Assembly: GCA_944363575.1 (NCBI GenBank)
Contig: CALVUJ010000001.1
Location: 1-64,000 of the forward strand
DNA: 64,000 nt
Direction: 5' to 3'
DNA from: an uncultured Bacilli bacterium
GTDB taxonomy: Bacteria > Bacillota_I > Bacilli_A > RFN20 > DUOF01
The translations under genes and the position numbers were made by a program. The notes below the pieces were generated by a model. The model ran no database searches, was not told the DNA's origin, and saw nothing but the letters and a program-made list of their open reading frames with translations. Numbering within the stretch: the first letter of the stretch is position 1; every line of letters begins with the position of its first letter. Shown here piece after piece: positions 25,751 to 34,486 of the stretch.

Positions 25751-28165
25751 ATGAGTTATAATTTTAAAAAAACAGAAGAAAAGTGGCAAAAATATTGGTC
25801 TGAGCATCATAGTTTTGAAGCTATTAATGGCGGGGATAAACCTCCGTATTATATTTTAGTAGAGTTTCCTTATCCATCAGGGTCAGGGTTACACGTTGGG
25901 CATGTTAGAAGTTATACTGCTCAAGATGCTTTAGCAAGGATGAAAAGAATGCAAGGGTTTAATGTTTTGTATCCAATGGGTTGGGATGCTTTTGGGGCAC
26001 CTGCAGAGCAATATGCGATTAAAAATCATATTCATCCAAAAGATGCAGTAAAAGAAAATATTAAAACTTTTAAAAAGCAAATGCAGACGTTAGGTTTTTC
26101 TTTTGATTGGAACAGAGAATTTTCAACAACGGATCCAGAGTATTATAAATGGACACAATGGCAATTTTTACAGTTTTATAAACATAATATGGCTTATAAG
26201 GATTCTGTTTCTGTTAACTGGTGTCCTAATTGTAAGACTGTTTTATCTAATGAAGATGCAGCTGGAGGAGTATGTGAAAGATGTGGTTGCGAAGTTGTTC
26301 AAAAAGAAAAAGAACAATGGATGCTTAGAATGGGTGATTATGCAGAAGATTTGTTGAAGGGGTTAGATGATACTAATTTTGCTGATAAAGTTAAGTTAGG
26401 GCAAATAAACTGGATTGGGAAGTCTAGTGGTGTTGAAGTAGATATTAATATAGTAGGTGGAGGAAAGTTTTCAATTTTTACGACTTGTATTGAGACTATT
26501 TATGGTATTACTTTCTTTGTTATTGCTCCAGATGGAAAATTAATTAAAGAGTTAATGCCTAGGATAGAAAACAAGGAAGAAGTTATGGCTTATATTAATG
26601 AAACAGCTAAGAAATCTAATATGGATAGGACGGAGTTAAATAAAGGGAAAAGTGGATGTCTTGTTAAGGGAATTAAGGCAATTAATCCTGTAAATGGTAA
26701 GGAAGTTCCTGTCTTTTTAGGGGATTTTGTTTTGGGTAATTATGGTACAGGTGCCGTTATGGCTGTTCCTAGTCATGATCAAAGAGATTTTGAGTATGCA
26801 AAAGAGCATAATATTGAAATGATTCAAGTTATTTCAGGTAGAGATGTTAGTGAAGCTGCTTTTGAGAAGCATGATTATTTAGGTAAGGGTTGCAAACTTA
26901 TTAATTCAGGAGAGTTTGATGGGTTAACTGTTGAAGAAGCAAAGAAGAAGATTACGGAGAAATTAGTTAAAGAAGGTATTGCTAGGGAAGTAAATAATTA
27001 TAAGATGAGAGATTGGATTTTTTCACGTCAAAGATTTTGGGGTGAGCCTATTCCGATGATTTATTGTAAGAAGTGTGGATGGCAACCAATGAAGGAAGAA
27101 GACTTACCACTTGTTTTACCTGATGTAGCAGAGTATGAACCTACGGAGAGTGGTGAAAGTCCACTTGCTAATATTAGTGATTGGGTTAATACTACTTGTC
27201 CTAAGTGTGGGGGTCCTGCGAAAAGAGAAACTGATACAATGCCTAACTGGGCTGGTTCAAGCTGGTATTTCTTGCGTTTTATGGATGCTAGAAATGATAA
27301 AGAGTTTGCTAGTATGGAGGCTATGAAGTATTGGAATAAAGTTGATTGGTATAATGGTGGAATGGAACATACGGCGAGACATTTATTGTATGCTAGATTT
27401 TGGGTTCAGTTCTTGTATAATATTGGGTTAGTTCCTAATAAAGAAATGATTTGGACTCGTGTTAGTCATGGGATGGTTTTAGGTTCTAATAATGAGAAGA
27501 TGAGTAAGTCTAAGGGTAATGTTATTAATCCTGATGATATTGTTAATGAGTATGGAGCGGATACTTTAAGGGTATATGAAATGTTTATGGGGGATTATGA
27601 ACAAGATGCACCTTGGAGTACAGATTCTTTAAAAGGTTGTAAAAGATTTATTGATAAAGTTATTAGATTATATGATAAGGTAAATGATAAAGAAGGATAT
27701 AGTAAAGATTTAGAGTCTCTTCAACATAAGACAATTAAGAAGATTACTAATGATTTGGTAACAATGGCTTATAATACGGCTGTTTCTGCACTTATGATTT
27801 TAGTTAATGCTTATGAAGATAAAGATAGTGTTACTAAAGAAGATTATCATTTGCTTCTTACTTTATTAGATCCTTTAGCACCTCATATTAGCGAAGAGTT
27901 AAATGAAAAATTAGGTTATAAACCTCTATGTGAGTCTAGTTGGCCAGTTTATGATGAAAGTAAGACCGTTGATAATGAACTAGAGATTGCTGTACAGGTT
28001 AATGGTAAGCTTAGGGGGACAATTAAAATTAGAAAAGATGAGGATGATGAGGTAGTTAAGAAGATTGCTTTTGATGTAGAGAATGTAAAGCATAATATTG
28101 AGGGTAAAGAAATTAAGAAGGTTATTGTAGTTAAGAATAAGATAGTTAATATTGTTGCAATTTAA
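25751..28165 (+). CDS. leuS: Leucine--tRNA ligase
   Basis: The 804-residue class I synthetase charges tRNA-Leu. It has the HIGH-type box PYPSGSGLHVGHVRSY near residue 40, a zinc-type knot WCPNCKTVLSNEDA with CERCGC, the editing domain around 220-400, a second knot CKKCGW/CPKCGG, and the KMSKS box NEKMSKSKGN near 580. The anticodon-binding C-terminal domain is complete. ATG 25751 has a GGGGTGA site; a 57-base upstream extension overlaps the previous gene and was rejected. Regulation is by the upstream leucine T-box. Confidence 0.97.
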   Translation: MSYNFKKTEEKWQKYWSEHHSFEAINGGDKPPYYILVEFPYPSGSGLHVGHVRSYTAQDALARMKRMQGFNVLYPMGWDAFGAPAEQYAIKNHIHPKDAVKENIKTFKKQMQTLGFSFDWNREFSTTDPEYYKWTQWQFLQFYKHNMAYKDSVSVNWCPNCKTVLSNEDAAGGVCERCGCEVVQKEKEQWMLRMGDYAEDLLKGLDDTNFADKVKLGQINWIGKSSGVEVDINIVGGGKFSIFTTCIETIYGITFFVIAPDGKLIKELMPRIENKEEVMAYINETAKKSNMDRTELNKGKSGCLVKGIKAINPVNGKEVPVFLGDFVLGNYGTGAVMAVPSHDQRDFEYAKEHNIEMIQVISGRDVSEAAFEKHDYLGKGCKLINSGEFDGLTVEEAKKKITEKLVKEGIAREVNNYKMRDWIFSRQRFWGEPIPMIYCKKCGWQPMKEEDLPLVLPDVAEYEPTESGESPLANISDWVNTTCPKCGGPAKRETDTMPNWAGSSWYFLRFMDARNDKEFASMEAMKYWNKVDWYNGGMEHTARHLLYARFWVQFLYNIGLVPNKEMIWTRVSHGMVLGSNNEKMSKSKGNVINPDDIVNEYGADTLRVYEMFMGDYEQDAPWSTDSLKGCKRFIDKVIRLYDKVNDKEGYSKDLESLQHKTIKKITNDLVTMAYNTAVSALMILVNAYEDKDSVTKEDYHLLLTLLDPLAPHISEELNEKLGYKPLCESSWPVYDESKTVDNELEIAVQVNGKLRGTIKIRKDEDDEVVKKIAFDVENVKHNIEGKEIKKVIVVKNKIVNIVAI

Positions 28166-28188
28166 AAGGTACGTTTGTGCCTTTTTTT
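28165..28188 (+). terminator. Rho-independent terminator of leuS
   Basis: AAAGGTAC, loop GTTT, GTGCCTTT continuing into a T run, directly at the leuS stop. Confidence 0.75.
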
Positions 28189-28273
28189 ATTATTTATTTA
28201 AAAATAAGGTTTGTTTTGACAAAAAAAGGGTTTTTATGACATGCTTTTTTTGTATGATTGCTTTGGTGATGTT

Positions 28274-28453
28274 ATGAAAGTTAAAGCATTTGATGCGAAT
28301 CATGAGTTAGATTTAGAAGATAAGATAAATAATTTTTTAAAGAATATTAAAGAGGATAAAGTGGTAGATATTAAGTATTGTGTTGATGTTGAAGCTTTGA
28401 TAGATAGAGAACAAATCTATTGTTTTAGTGCATTAGTTATTTATAAAGATTAA
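28274..28453 (+). CDS. Cse60-like small sporulation protein
   Basis: The 59-residue protein MKVKAFDANHELDLEDKINN, then VVDIKYCVDVEA and CFSALVIY, follows the pattern of Cse60, a small protein made under sigma-E in Bacillus sporulation. In many genomes it occurs as a general small protein of unknown action. ATG 28274 has a TTGGTGATG site. An upstream frame extension to 28241 lacks one. Confidence 0.55.
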   Translation: MKVKAFDANHELDLEDKINNFLKNIKEDKVVDIKYCVDVEALIDREQIYCFSALVIYKD

Positions 28454-28484
28454 TTTTTGTGATAATATCAAGTAGGTGATTGTT

Positions 28485-28970
28485 ATGTATCGAAGGTATA
28501 TTATAATTGGTGTTGTTTTCTTTTTGCTTGTGGGAGCTTATTTTTTGTTTTTTTATGATCGTGATAATGATAGAGAATATGAAAAATGTTATGATTCATT
28601 AGTAGAGAGAGAGAGTTATGAAGATAATTTAGTATGGGTTAGTTTGAGTATTGATGAAATTAAAGAAGAGGAGAATTATAGTTATATAATTACTTTAGAT
28701 AATGTTATTAGTAGGCAAAATGATGTTAAGATTTTGGTAGTTAATAGTAATTGTAAGAAAGATAAGATAGAGTATTTTCCTAGTTTTGGAGTTGTAGATA
28801 ATAAGGGGTATAGTTTAGTTTTAAGTGGTGAAGAGACTGGAGAAAAGGAAGTTAAGGGAGTTAATTTAACTATTTTAGATAGTGATAAAATAGAGTATTT
28901 ACTTATTTATTTTAAGGGTAATGGTATAGAGCAATTTGTAAGAATTAAAGTTTCTAATTATTTGGTTTAG
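28485..28970 (+). CDS. Membrane-anchored extracytoplasmic protein of unknown function
   Basis: The 161-residue protein has one N-terminal helix (YIIIGVVFFLLVGAYFLFFY) and an outside domain rich in beta strands (WVSLSIDEIKEEENYSYIIT, GVNLTILDSDKIEYLLIYF). It has two Cys residues that could pair. No family is recognised. ATG 28485 follows AGTAGGTGA. Confidence 0.55.
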   Translation: MYRRYIIIGVVFFLLVGAYFLFFYDRDNDREYEKCYDSLVERESYEDNLVWVSLSIDEIKEEENYSYIITLDNVISRQNDVKILVVNSNCKKDKIEYFPSFGVVDNKGYSLVLSGEETGEKEVKGVNLTILDSDKIEYLLIYFKGNGIEQFVRIKVSNYLV

Positions 28971-28997
28971 AATATGTTAATATAAGGAGAGATGCTT

Positions 28998-29891
28998 ATG
29001 ATATACGATGATGCGTTAGAAATTATTGGTAGTACTCCACTTGTTAAACTTTCTAAAATAGTAGAAAAATATGAACTTAAGGGAGAGATTTATGCGAAGG
29101 TTGAGTACTATTCACCAGGGTTATCTAAGAAGGATAGGATAGCAAAATACATAATAGAGAAGGCTATTAGGGAGAATAAATTAAAGAAAGGTCAAACGGT
29201 TATTGAACAGACATCAGGGAATACTGGTATTGGGTTAGCACTTGTTTGTTCCATTTTAGGGTATCCTTTTATTGCTGTTATGTCTGAGGGTAATAGCATA
29301 GAGCGGGTTAAAATGATTGAAGCTTTTGGTGGTAAAGTAGAGATAGTGAAACAAAAAAGTAAACATACTGGAGTTTCTAAAGATGATATGGATTTAGTAG
29401 AAAGAAGATTTAAAGAGTTAACAAAAGAGTTAAATGCTTTTCCTGTTAGCCAGTTTAGTAATGAAGATAATGCATGGGCACATTATTATGGGACTGGTAA
29501 AGAAATATTAGATGATTTGAAAGATGTTGATGTGTTTGTAGATTTTGTAGGAACAGGTGGTTCTTTTGTTGGTATTTCTCAAAGGCTTAAAGAGGATTGT
29601 GATTGTTTGTGTTATAAAGTGATTCCTGATAAAGAGAGTCATAGTATTCAAGGTGGGGGTTATTTTAAAGAAATACCTTTCGAAGAAGAGGATTTATGTG
29701 ATGGTGAAATAGTTGTTAGTAGTGAAGAGGCTAAGGAAGGGATGGAGGAATTAGCTAAGGTTGGTTTATATGCTGGTATTAGTAGTGGTGCTAATTTAAT
29801 GGGAGCACTTAAAGTTTTAAAAAATAATCCTAATAAGAAAGTTGTTATTTTGCTTAATGATGTTGGACTTAAGTATCTTTCGGTAATGTAA
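28998..29891 (+). CDS. PLP-dependent cysteine synthase family protein
   Basis: The 297-residue fold-type II PLP enzyme has the PLP-lysine region YSPGLSKKDRIAKYI, substrate loop EQTSGNTGIGLAL, phosphate-binding VGTGGSFVGIS and GISSGANLMGALK. These match O-acetylserine sulfhydrylase/cystathionine beta-synthase relatives. The usual NPxxSVKDR is altered to SPGLSKKDR, so substrate choice is uncertain. ATG 28998 is preferred since AGGAGA lies 7 bases before it; ATG 28992 is too close. No sulfur-metabolism genes are adjacent. Confidence 0.8.
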   Translation: MIYDDALEIIGSTPLVKLSKIVEKYELKGEIYAKVEYYSPGLSKKDRIAKYIIEKAIRENKLKKGQTVIEQTSGNTGIGLALVCSILGYPFIAVMSEGNSIERVKMIEAFGGKVEIVKQKSKHTGVSKDDMDLVERRFKELTKELNAFPVSQFSNEDNAWAHYYGTGKEILDDLKDVDVFVDFVGTGGSFVGISQRLKEDCDCLCYKVIPDKESHSIQGGGYFKEIPFEEEDLCDGEIVVSSEEAKEGMEELAKVGLYAGISSGANLMGALKVLKNNPNKKVVILLNDVGLKYLSVM

Positions 29892-29948
29892 AAAAAAGAT
29901 TGAAAATTTATATGTGGTGCGTGTATAATTGATGTAGGAGGTAGTTTT

Positions 29949-30314
29949 ATGAACGAGGAACAGATTGAAAATAGAATAAGAGAATATTATAAGGGTATAG
30001 TTTATGAAAAATATTCAGAGGAAGAAAGAGATGTTGTGTATAATAGAACAATTGAGGATGTTTTAGTGACTTTGATTCCGTATGCTAAAAATGATAATTA
30101 TTGGTGGGAAGAAAAAAGTGAAAAAATGGCTTATTATCAATTGCATACGAATTTGTTTGTTGTTAGACATCAAGATTTTAAGAAGTATTATCATAAATTA
30201 ATGGGAGAGAAGTTTGATTCTGAAATATTCTCTGATGGGGGACGTTTAAAAGAAACTTTAAATAAAGCACATGATAGGTATAATCAAATTTGCCAAAAAC
30301 AAAAGAAAAGATAG
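29949..30314 (+). CDS. Hypothetical protein
   Basis: The 121-residue soluble protein is helical and charged, with an aromatic centre (AKNDNYWWEEKSEKMAYYQL) and a basic tail. No family is recognised. A GTAGGAGG-type site precedes ATG 29949, and a terminator follows, so it is a single-gene unit. Confidence 0.5.
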   Translation: MNEEQIENRIREYYKGIVYEKYSEEERDVVYNRTIEDVLVTLIPYAKNDNYWWEEKSEKMAYYQLHTNLFVVRHQDFKKYYHKLMGEKFDSEIFSDGGRLKETLNKAHDRYNQICQKQKKR

Positions 30315-30323
30315 TAATAAATA

Positions 30324-30349
30324 AAAAGCCAGATTTGCTGGTTTTTTTT
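30324..30349 (+). terminator. Rho-independent terminator
   Basis: AAAAGCCAG, loop ATTTG, CTGGTTTT with a T run. Confidence 0.7.
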
Positions 30350-30427
30350 ATGTTTTTTTGTCTCTTTAATGGATTATTGGTGTTATTTAGGGTATTATTT
30401 TTATAGATTATATTAGGAGTGATTCAA

Positions 30428-31084
30428 ATGAGACTTAGAAAAAAGGCATGGGCTAAACCATTAATTGATGATTATACAGATCGTATTGTTATTACTAAAC
30501 TAGATTTTTTGACTAATCCTATTAGAGATGTTTTTAAAAATAATAATAAGTTGGTTTTGGAGATTGGTACTGGTAAGGGAGATTTTATTTGTGGGCTTGC
30601 TAGTAGGAATCCTAATGTTAATTTTATAGGGATTGAGCAGGTTGAAACGGTGCTTGCAATTGCTTTAAAGAAAGTTATAGATCAAGAGTTAAGAAATATT
30701 AAGCTAATTAGAGTTAATGCAAATGAGATGCTTAATATGTTTGATACTAAAGAGATTGATGTTATTCGTTTAAACTTTTCTGATCCTTGGCCTAAATCTA
30801 GACATGAAGATAGAAGGCTTACTTCTCCAGAGTTTTTAAAAATGTATCATAATATTTTACATGATGATGGGTGTTTAATTTTTAAGACAGATAATAGGGA
30901 ATTTTTTGATTATAGTGTAGAGATGCTTAAGGAGAACGGTTGGGTTTTAGAAGATGTTAATTATAATTATCCTTTAACAGAGAATAATGAAGATGTACCT
31001 ACTGAATATGAGAAGAAGTTTAGAAATATGGGTATGCCTATTCATTATTTAAAAGCTGTTAAGGGGGATAAAAATGGGGCTTAA
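30428..31084 (+). CDS. trmB: tRNA (guanine-N7-)-methyltransferase
   Basis: The 218-residue enzyme methylates G46 in the variable loop of tRNAs. Motifs: LVLEIGTGKGDFICGLASRN (AdoMet loop), NFIGIEQ, IRLNFSDPWPKSRHEDRRLT (the diagnostic DPWPK-HxxRR box) and FKTDNREFFDYS. ATG 30428 has a TAGGAGTG site. It overlaps the following M42 peptidase by 11 bases. Confidence 0.95.
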   Translation: MRLRKKAWAKPLIDDYTDRIVITKLDFLTNPIRDVFKNNNKLVLEIGTGKGDFICGLASRNPNVNFIGIEQVETVLAIALKKVIDQELRNIKLIRVNANEMLNMFDTKEIDVIRLNFSDPWPKSRHEDRRLTSPEFLKMYHNILHDDGCLIFKTDNREFFDYSVEMLKENGWVLEDVNYNYPLTENNEDVPTEYEKKFRNMGMPIHYLKAVKGDKNGA

Positions 31085-32108
31085 TTTTAATTTGTTAAAA
31101 AAAGTGTGTGAGTGTAATTCTATTAGTGGGGATGAACAGAGTTTAGTTAGTTTAATTAAAGAATATTATAAAGAATATAGTGATGAAATTATTTATGATA
31201 ATTTAGGGAGTATGGTGGCACTTAAAAAGAGTAGAAATAAAAATGCTAAAAAGGTGCTTGTTTTAGCACATGCTGATGAAGTTGGTTTTATGGTTAGTGG
31301 GGTAGATAATAATGGTGATATTAGGGTTAATCCAATTGGAGGGATAAATCCTAATATTTTGTTAGGTGATAGAGTGGTTTTAAAAAGTAGTGATAATAAG
31401 TTGTATAGGGGAATAGTTAGTAATAGTAGTGTAGTAGATGGTATTAAAGATATTCGTTTCAATTTTGGTTTTGATAGTAAGGAAGAAGTTTTGAAAAATA
31501 ATATTGAAATAGGTAATAGTGTTTGTTTTGATAGAGAAACAATTAAAATAAATAAAAAAAGAATAGTGTCTAAGGCATTAGATAATCGTTATGGGTGTTT
31601 TTTGAGTATTGAATTGTTAAAAGAGTTAAAAGATGTTGAGTTAGATGTGGATTTATATGTGGGTGTTAGTGTTCAAGAAGAAGTTGGGTGTCGAGGGGCT
31701 TTAACGATTACAAATAAAGTTTGTCCTGATATGGCAATTGTTTTAGATTGTTCTCCATGTGATGAGAAAAATAAAAATGGTATTTTAGGAAAAGGAGTAC
31801 TATTAAGAGTTAAAGATGCAAATATGTTAGCATTTAGATCTTTGATTAATTATCAAAAAGAAATGTGTAAAAAAGCGAAGGTTCCATGTCAATATTTTGT
31901 TTCTTATGGGGGAACAGATGCAGGAATGATTCATAAAAGTTTTAATGGTATTCTTACTTTGACGCATTGTATATGTGCAAAAAATATTCATACTTCCTCT
32001 TCAATGATAGATGTTAATGATTATAATAGTGCTAAAAAATCTTTAATTTATATGCTTAAAGATTTGCATGAGGAAAGAATTGAAAATTTTAAAATGGGAA
32101 ATAGATAA
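31074..32108 (+). CDS. M42 family metallo-aminopeptidase
   Basis: The 344-residue cytosolic peptidase of the glutamyl/deblocking aminopeptidase group shows the di-metal ligands in order: LAHADEVGFMV (His), KALDNRYGCF (bridging Asp), VSVQEEVGCRGA (catalytic Glu and ligand Glu), AIVLDCSP (Asp) and TLTHCICAKNIHTSSSMID (His). The insertion domain with GDRVVLKSSDN lies between. It overlaps trmB, so the two are translated together. Confidence 0.9.
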   Translation: MGLNFNLLKKVCECNSISGDEQSLVSLIKEYYKEYSDEIIYDNLGSMVALKKSRNKNAKKVLVLAHADEVGFMVSGVDNNGDIRVNPIGGINPNILLGDRVVLKSSDNKLYRGIVSNSSVVDGIKDIRFNFGFDSKEEVLKNNIEIGNSVCFDRETIKINKKRIVSKALDNRYGCFLSIELLKELKDVELDVDLYVGVSVQEEVGCRGALTITNKVCPDMAIVLDCSPCDEKNKNGILGKGVLLRVKDANMLAFRSLINYQKEMCKKAKVPCQYFVSYGGTDAGMIHKSFNGILTLTHCICAKNIHTSSSMIDVNDYNSAKKSLIYMLKDLHEERIENFKMGNR

Positions 32109-32178
32109 AGAGTTTTTATATTAGTTGTTAATAGAAAAATTTAATGATTTTTATAATTAAAATTAATTTTTAAATTTT

Positions 32179-32207
32179 AAAAAGATACGTTTTTTTCTTA
32201 TCTTTTT
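32179..32207 (+). terminator. Terminator-like hairpin
   Basis: AAAAAGATA, A/T loop, TATCTTTTT. It is A/T-rich but long. Confidence 0.5.
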
Positions 32208-32334
32208 AGTATGGGTAGTTTGTTTTTGTGGTTCTTTAGTTAATTTTATTGTTACTTAGTTTTGTATTATAGTTTAGATAATATAGATTAATATTTTTAA
32301 AAAGTGTTATAATTGTTGTGGGAGTGTTAGTGGT

Positions 32335-32949
32335 ATGAGAAGAAGTAAGGTATTGGAATATACTAAATATAGAGAGAATTACGATTTTAAATTTAAAGAG
32401 TTAGAGATTAGTAATGATTGTATATATGTTGATGGATGTTTAGTAGAAGATGCGGAGAAGAAATATGCAGAGGGAGATACTTTTTTGAATATTGGTTATA
32501 AGTTGAAGAATAGTAGTTCTAGTGTGTTGTCTAATTTGTATCCGATTAGTTTTATTTTTAAAGGGAAAAGAGTTAATAGTATTGAAGGAGTTTTACAGAG
32601 TTTAAAATATGATGATAAGAACTTGCAAAATGTTATTTTAAAGTATCATGGCATGGATGCTTATAATACTAGGGGTGCTAATTCTAGTGATTTTTGGGGT
32701 GAAAAAGGGCTTTTATATTGGCAGGGTAAGCCTATGAAAAGAGATAGTCAAGAGTATCAAGTGTTCTTAGATGAGTTGTATTTGTCTGTTAGTAAAAATC
32801 CTTTGTATAGAAAATGTTTATTAGCTACTGGTGATAAGTATTTGTTACATCATTTTGGTAAAGATAATATCAATGAAACGGTTTTAACGAGATTTGAATT
32901 TGAGCAGAGAATAAATAGTTTAAGGGAGTATTTAAAAGAAAATGATTGA
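32335..32949 (+). CDS. NADAR/YbiA-like domain protein
   Basis: In this 204-residue protein the second half follows the NADAR (YbiA) pattern. It has LSNLYPISFIFKGKRVNSIE as the opening strand and helix, LQSLKYDD, GLLYWQGKPMKRDSQEYQVF and the end block PLYRKCLLATGDKYLLHHF. Known NADAR proteins act on ADP-ribose-linked or riboflavin-related compounds, some removing ADP-ribose from DNA guanine. The first 60 residues are a separate beta-rich part. The match is from pattern memory and is divergent (Leu for Phe in LSNFY, Val-Leu for the usual His-Ala). It overlaps the next gene by 8 bases. Confidence 0.5.
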   Translation: MRRSKVLEYTKYRENYDFKFKELEISNDCIYVDGCLVEDAEKKYAEGDTFLNIGYKLKNSSSSVLSNLYPISFIFKGKRVNSIEGVLQSLKYDDKNLQNVILKYHGMDAYNTRGANSSDFWGEKGLLYWQGKPMKRDSQEYQVFLDELYLSVSKNPLYRKCLLATGDKYLLHHFGKDNINETVLTRFEFEQRINSLREYLKEND

Positions 32950-33733
32950 TAAAGGTATTACGTTTTTTTTCGGCTATGATATAGAAATAGATAAGAGGGC
33001 TAAGATGATTAAAGATGCAGGGTTTACTAGTGTTATAACATGTGCAGATAAGAAATTTAATTCTCAAAGTAATAAAATATCTAAGCAGGTAAAGGTCATA
33101 AGAAAATATGGATTAAAACTATCAAGTTTGCATATGCGATATGATTCTAAAGAGTTGCCTTTTTTATGGGAGAATGGTAAGTTAGGAGAGAAAGTAAAAC
33201 GTAAATTAATTAAAGATATTAAGATAGCTAAGAAATATGGGTTTACTTGTGTAGTTACTCATTTAGTGGGAAAATATTCTTTAGTTGGGGAAAGAAGGAT
33301 TAAAGAAATATTAAGGTATTGTGAAAAAGTAAAAATTCCCTTGGCTGTAGAGAATTTAAATGTTAATAAAGAATTAATATTTAAAACTTTTGAAAATGTT
33401 AATAGTGAAATGTTAAAATTTTGCTATGATTCTGGGCATCAAAATGTTTGGAATAAAGAAGTGGATTTTTTAAGTTGCTTTGGGTATAAATTAGGGGCAT
33501 TACATTTGCATGATAATGATGGAAAGAAAGATGAGCATACTTTAACAATGTGTGGGGGAACTATAAATTGGGATAGTGTGGCTAAAAGGCTTGCTAAATG
33601 TAGTGAAGTAAGTTTAGATTACGAATTGTTTGTTAGAAGAGATTATGAAATGAGTGCAGAGCAATTTTTAAAAGAAGTTTTTAAACAAGCAAATAATCTT
33701 GAATGTTTAATTGAGAGTTATAGAACTAATTAA
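32942..33733 (+). CDS. Sugar phosphate isomerase/epimerase-like TIM-barrel protein
   Basis: The 263-residue protein follows the xylose-isomerase-like (AP endonuclease family 2) pattern: KMIKDAGFTSVITCADKKF, SSLHMRYD, CVVTHLVGKYS, IPLAVENLN (metal Glu), KFCYDSGHQNVW (Asp, His) and ALHLHDNDGKKDEHTLTMCG (His, Asp, His), then a Glu strand VSLDYELF. Metal ligands all appear present. Likely a sugar or sugar-phosphate isomerase. It is translationally coupled to the NADAR-like gene. Confidence 0.8.
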   Translation: MIDKGITFFFGYDIEIDKRAKMIKDAGFTSVITCADKKFNSQSNKISKQVKVIRKYGLKLSSLHMRYDSKELPFLWENGKLGEKVKRKLIKDIKIAKKYGFTCVVTHLVGKYSLVGERRIKEILRYCEKVKIPLAVENLNVNKELIFKTFENVNSEMLKFCYDSGHQNVWNKEVDFLSCFGYKLGALHLHDNDGKKDEHTLTMCGGTINWDSVAKRLAKCSEVSLDYELFVRRDYEMSAEQFLKEVFKQANNLECLIESYRTN

Positions 33734-33746
33734 GAAGGAAAATAAA

Positions 33747-33771
33747 AGCAATTTTTATTTGCTATTTTTTT
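33747..33771 (+). terminator. Terminator-like hairpin
   Basis: AGCAA, loop TTTTTAT, TTGCT, then A and a T run. Confidence 0.5.
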
Positions 33772-33907
33772 ATTAGCACGAGTCGTTATTGATACATTGT
33801 TTATGAGGTGTAATTAAATAAGTTTTGTTGGTAAAATAAATTATTAAATATTTTATAGGAAATTATTTTTTTCTATGCTAAAATTAACTTGTATGAGGTG
33901 ATGCTCT

Positions 33908-34486
33908 GTGAAGATATTATATGTTACCAATAGTGAAAAAAAAGTAAAAGAATTAAAAGATGTGTTCAAAAAGAACCTTGATGTAGCAACGATAGATTCT
34001 TTGTTTGATTTGGAATATGATGTGTCTTTTTCTTTTGTGACAAAAGATTTGGAGGAAAGTGCTCATAAAAAAGCTCAAATTGTTTGGAGAAAAGAAAAAG
34101 AAAATTATGATTATGTTATAGCTGATGCTTATGGATTATTTTCTGAGTATGCTCCTAATGTCTTAGGGGTGGAGTCAGATACATGGTGGCCAGGAACACA
34201 AAGAGATCGAAGTGAAGCTTTAGTTAATTTATTTAATGGAGTTAAAGATAGAGAAATTTATTATAAATCAGTATTTGTAGCTATAGATAAAAAGGGTAGT
34301 GCGAAAGTAGCAGAAGGGTATACTTATGGCTATTTAGCTAAAAGGGTAAAAGAAAGAAATGGAGAAGGATATGATTCAGTGTTTATTGCTGATGATGGTA
34401 GGTATATGTCACATCATACTCCAGCAGAAATTAGTAATTTAAGTGCTAGGATAGCTGCTTTAAATTCTTTAGCGGAAAAATTATAA
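33908..34486 (+). CDS. Divergent Ham1/RdgB-like non-canonical purine NTP pyrophosphatase
   Basis: The 192-residue protein begins ILYVTNSEKKVKELKDVFKK (the TxNxxKxxE start of the ITPase fold). It has ESAHKKAQIVW, VIADAYGLFSEYAPNVLGVE in the place of the DDSGL...PGVxS block, RSEALVNLFNGVKDREIYYK and SNLSARIAALNSL at the end. The family removes dITP/XTP from the nucleotide pool. The central block is altered (ADAYGLF for xDDSGLx), so this may be a side branch with another substrate. Start is GTG 33908 with a GAGGTGATG site. Its stop abuts the convergent JAMM gene with no gap. Confidence 0.7.
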   Translation: MKILYVTNSEKKVKELKDVFKKNLDVATIDSLFDLEYDVSFSFVTKDLEESAHKKAQIVWRKEKENYDYVIADAYGLFSEYAPNVLGVESDTWWPGTQRDRSEALVNLFNGVKDREIYYKSVFVAIDKKGSAKVAEGYTYGYLAKRVKERNGEGYDSVFIADDGRYMSHHTPAEISNLSARIAALNSLAEKL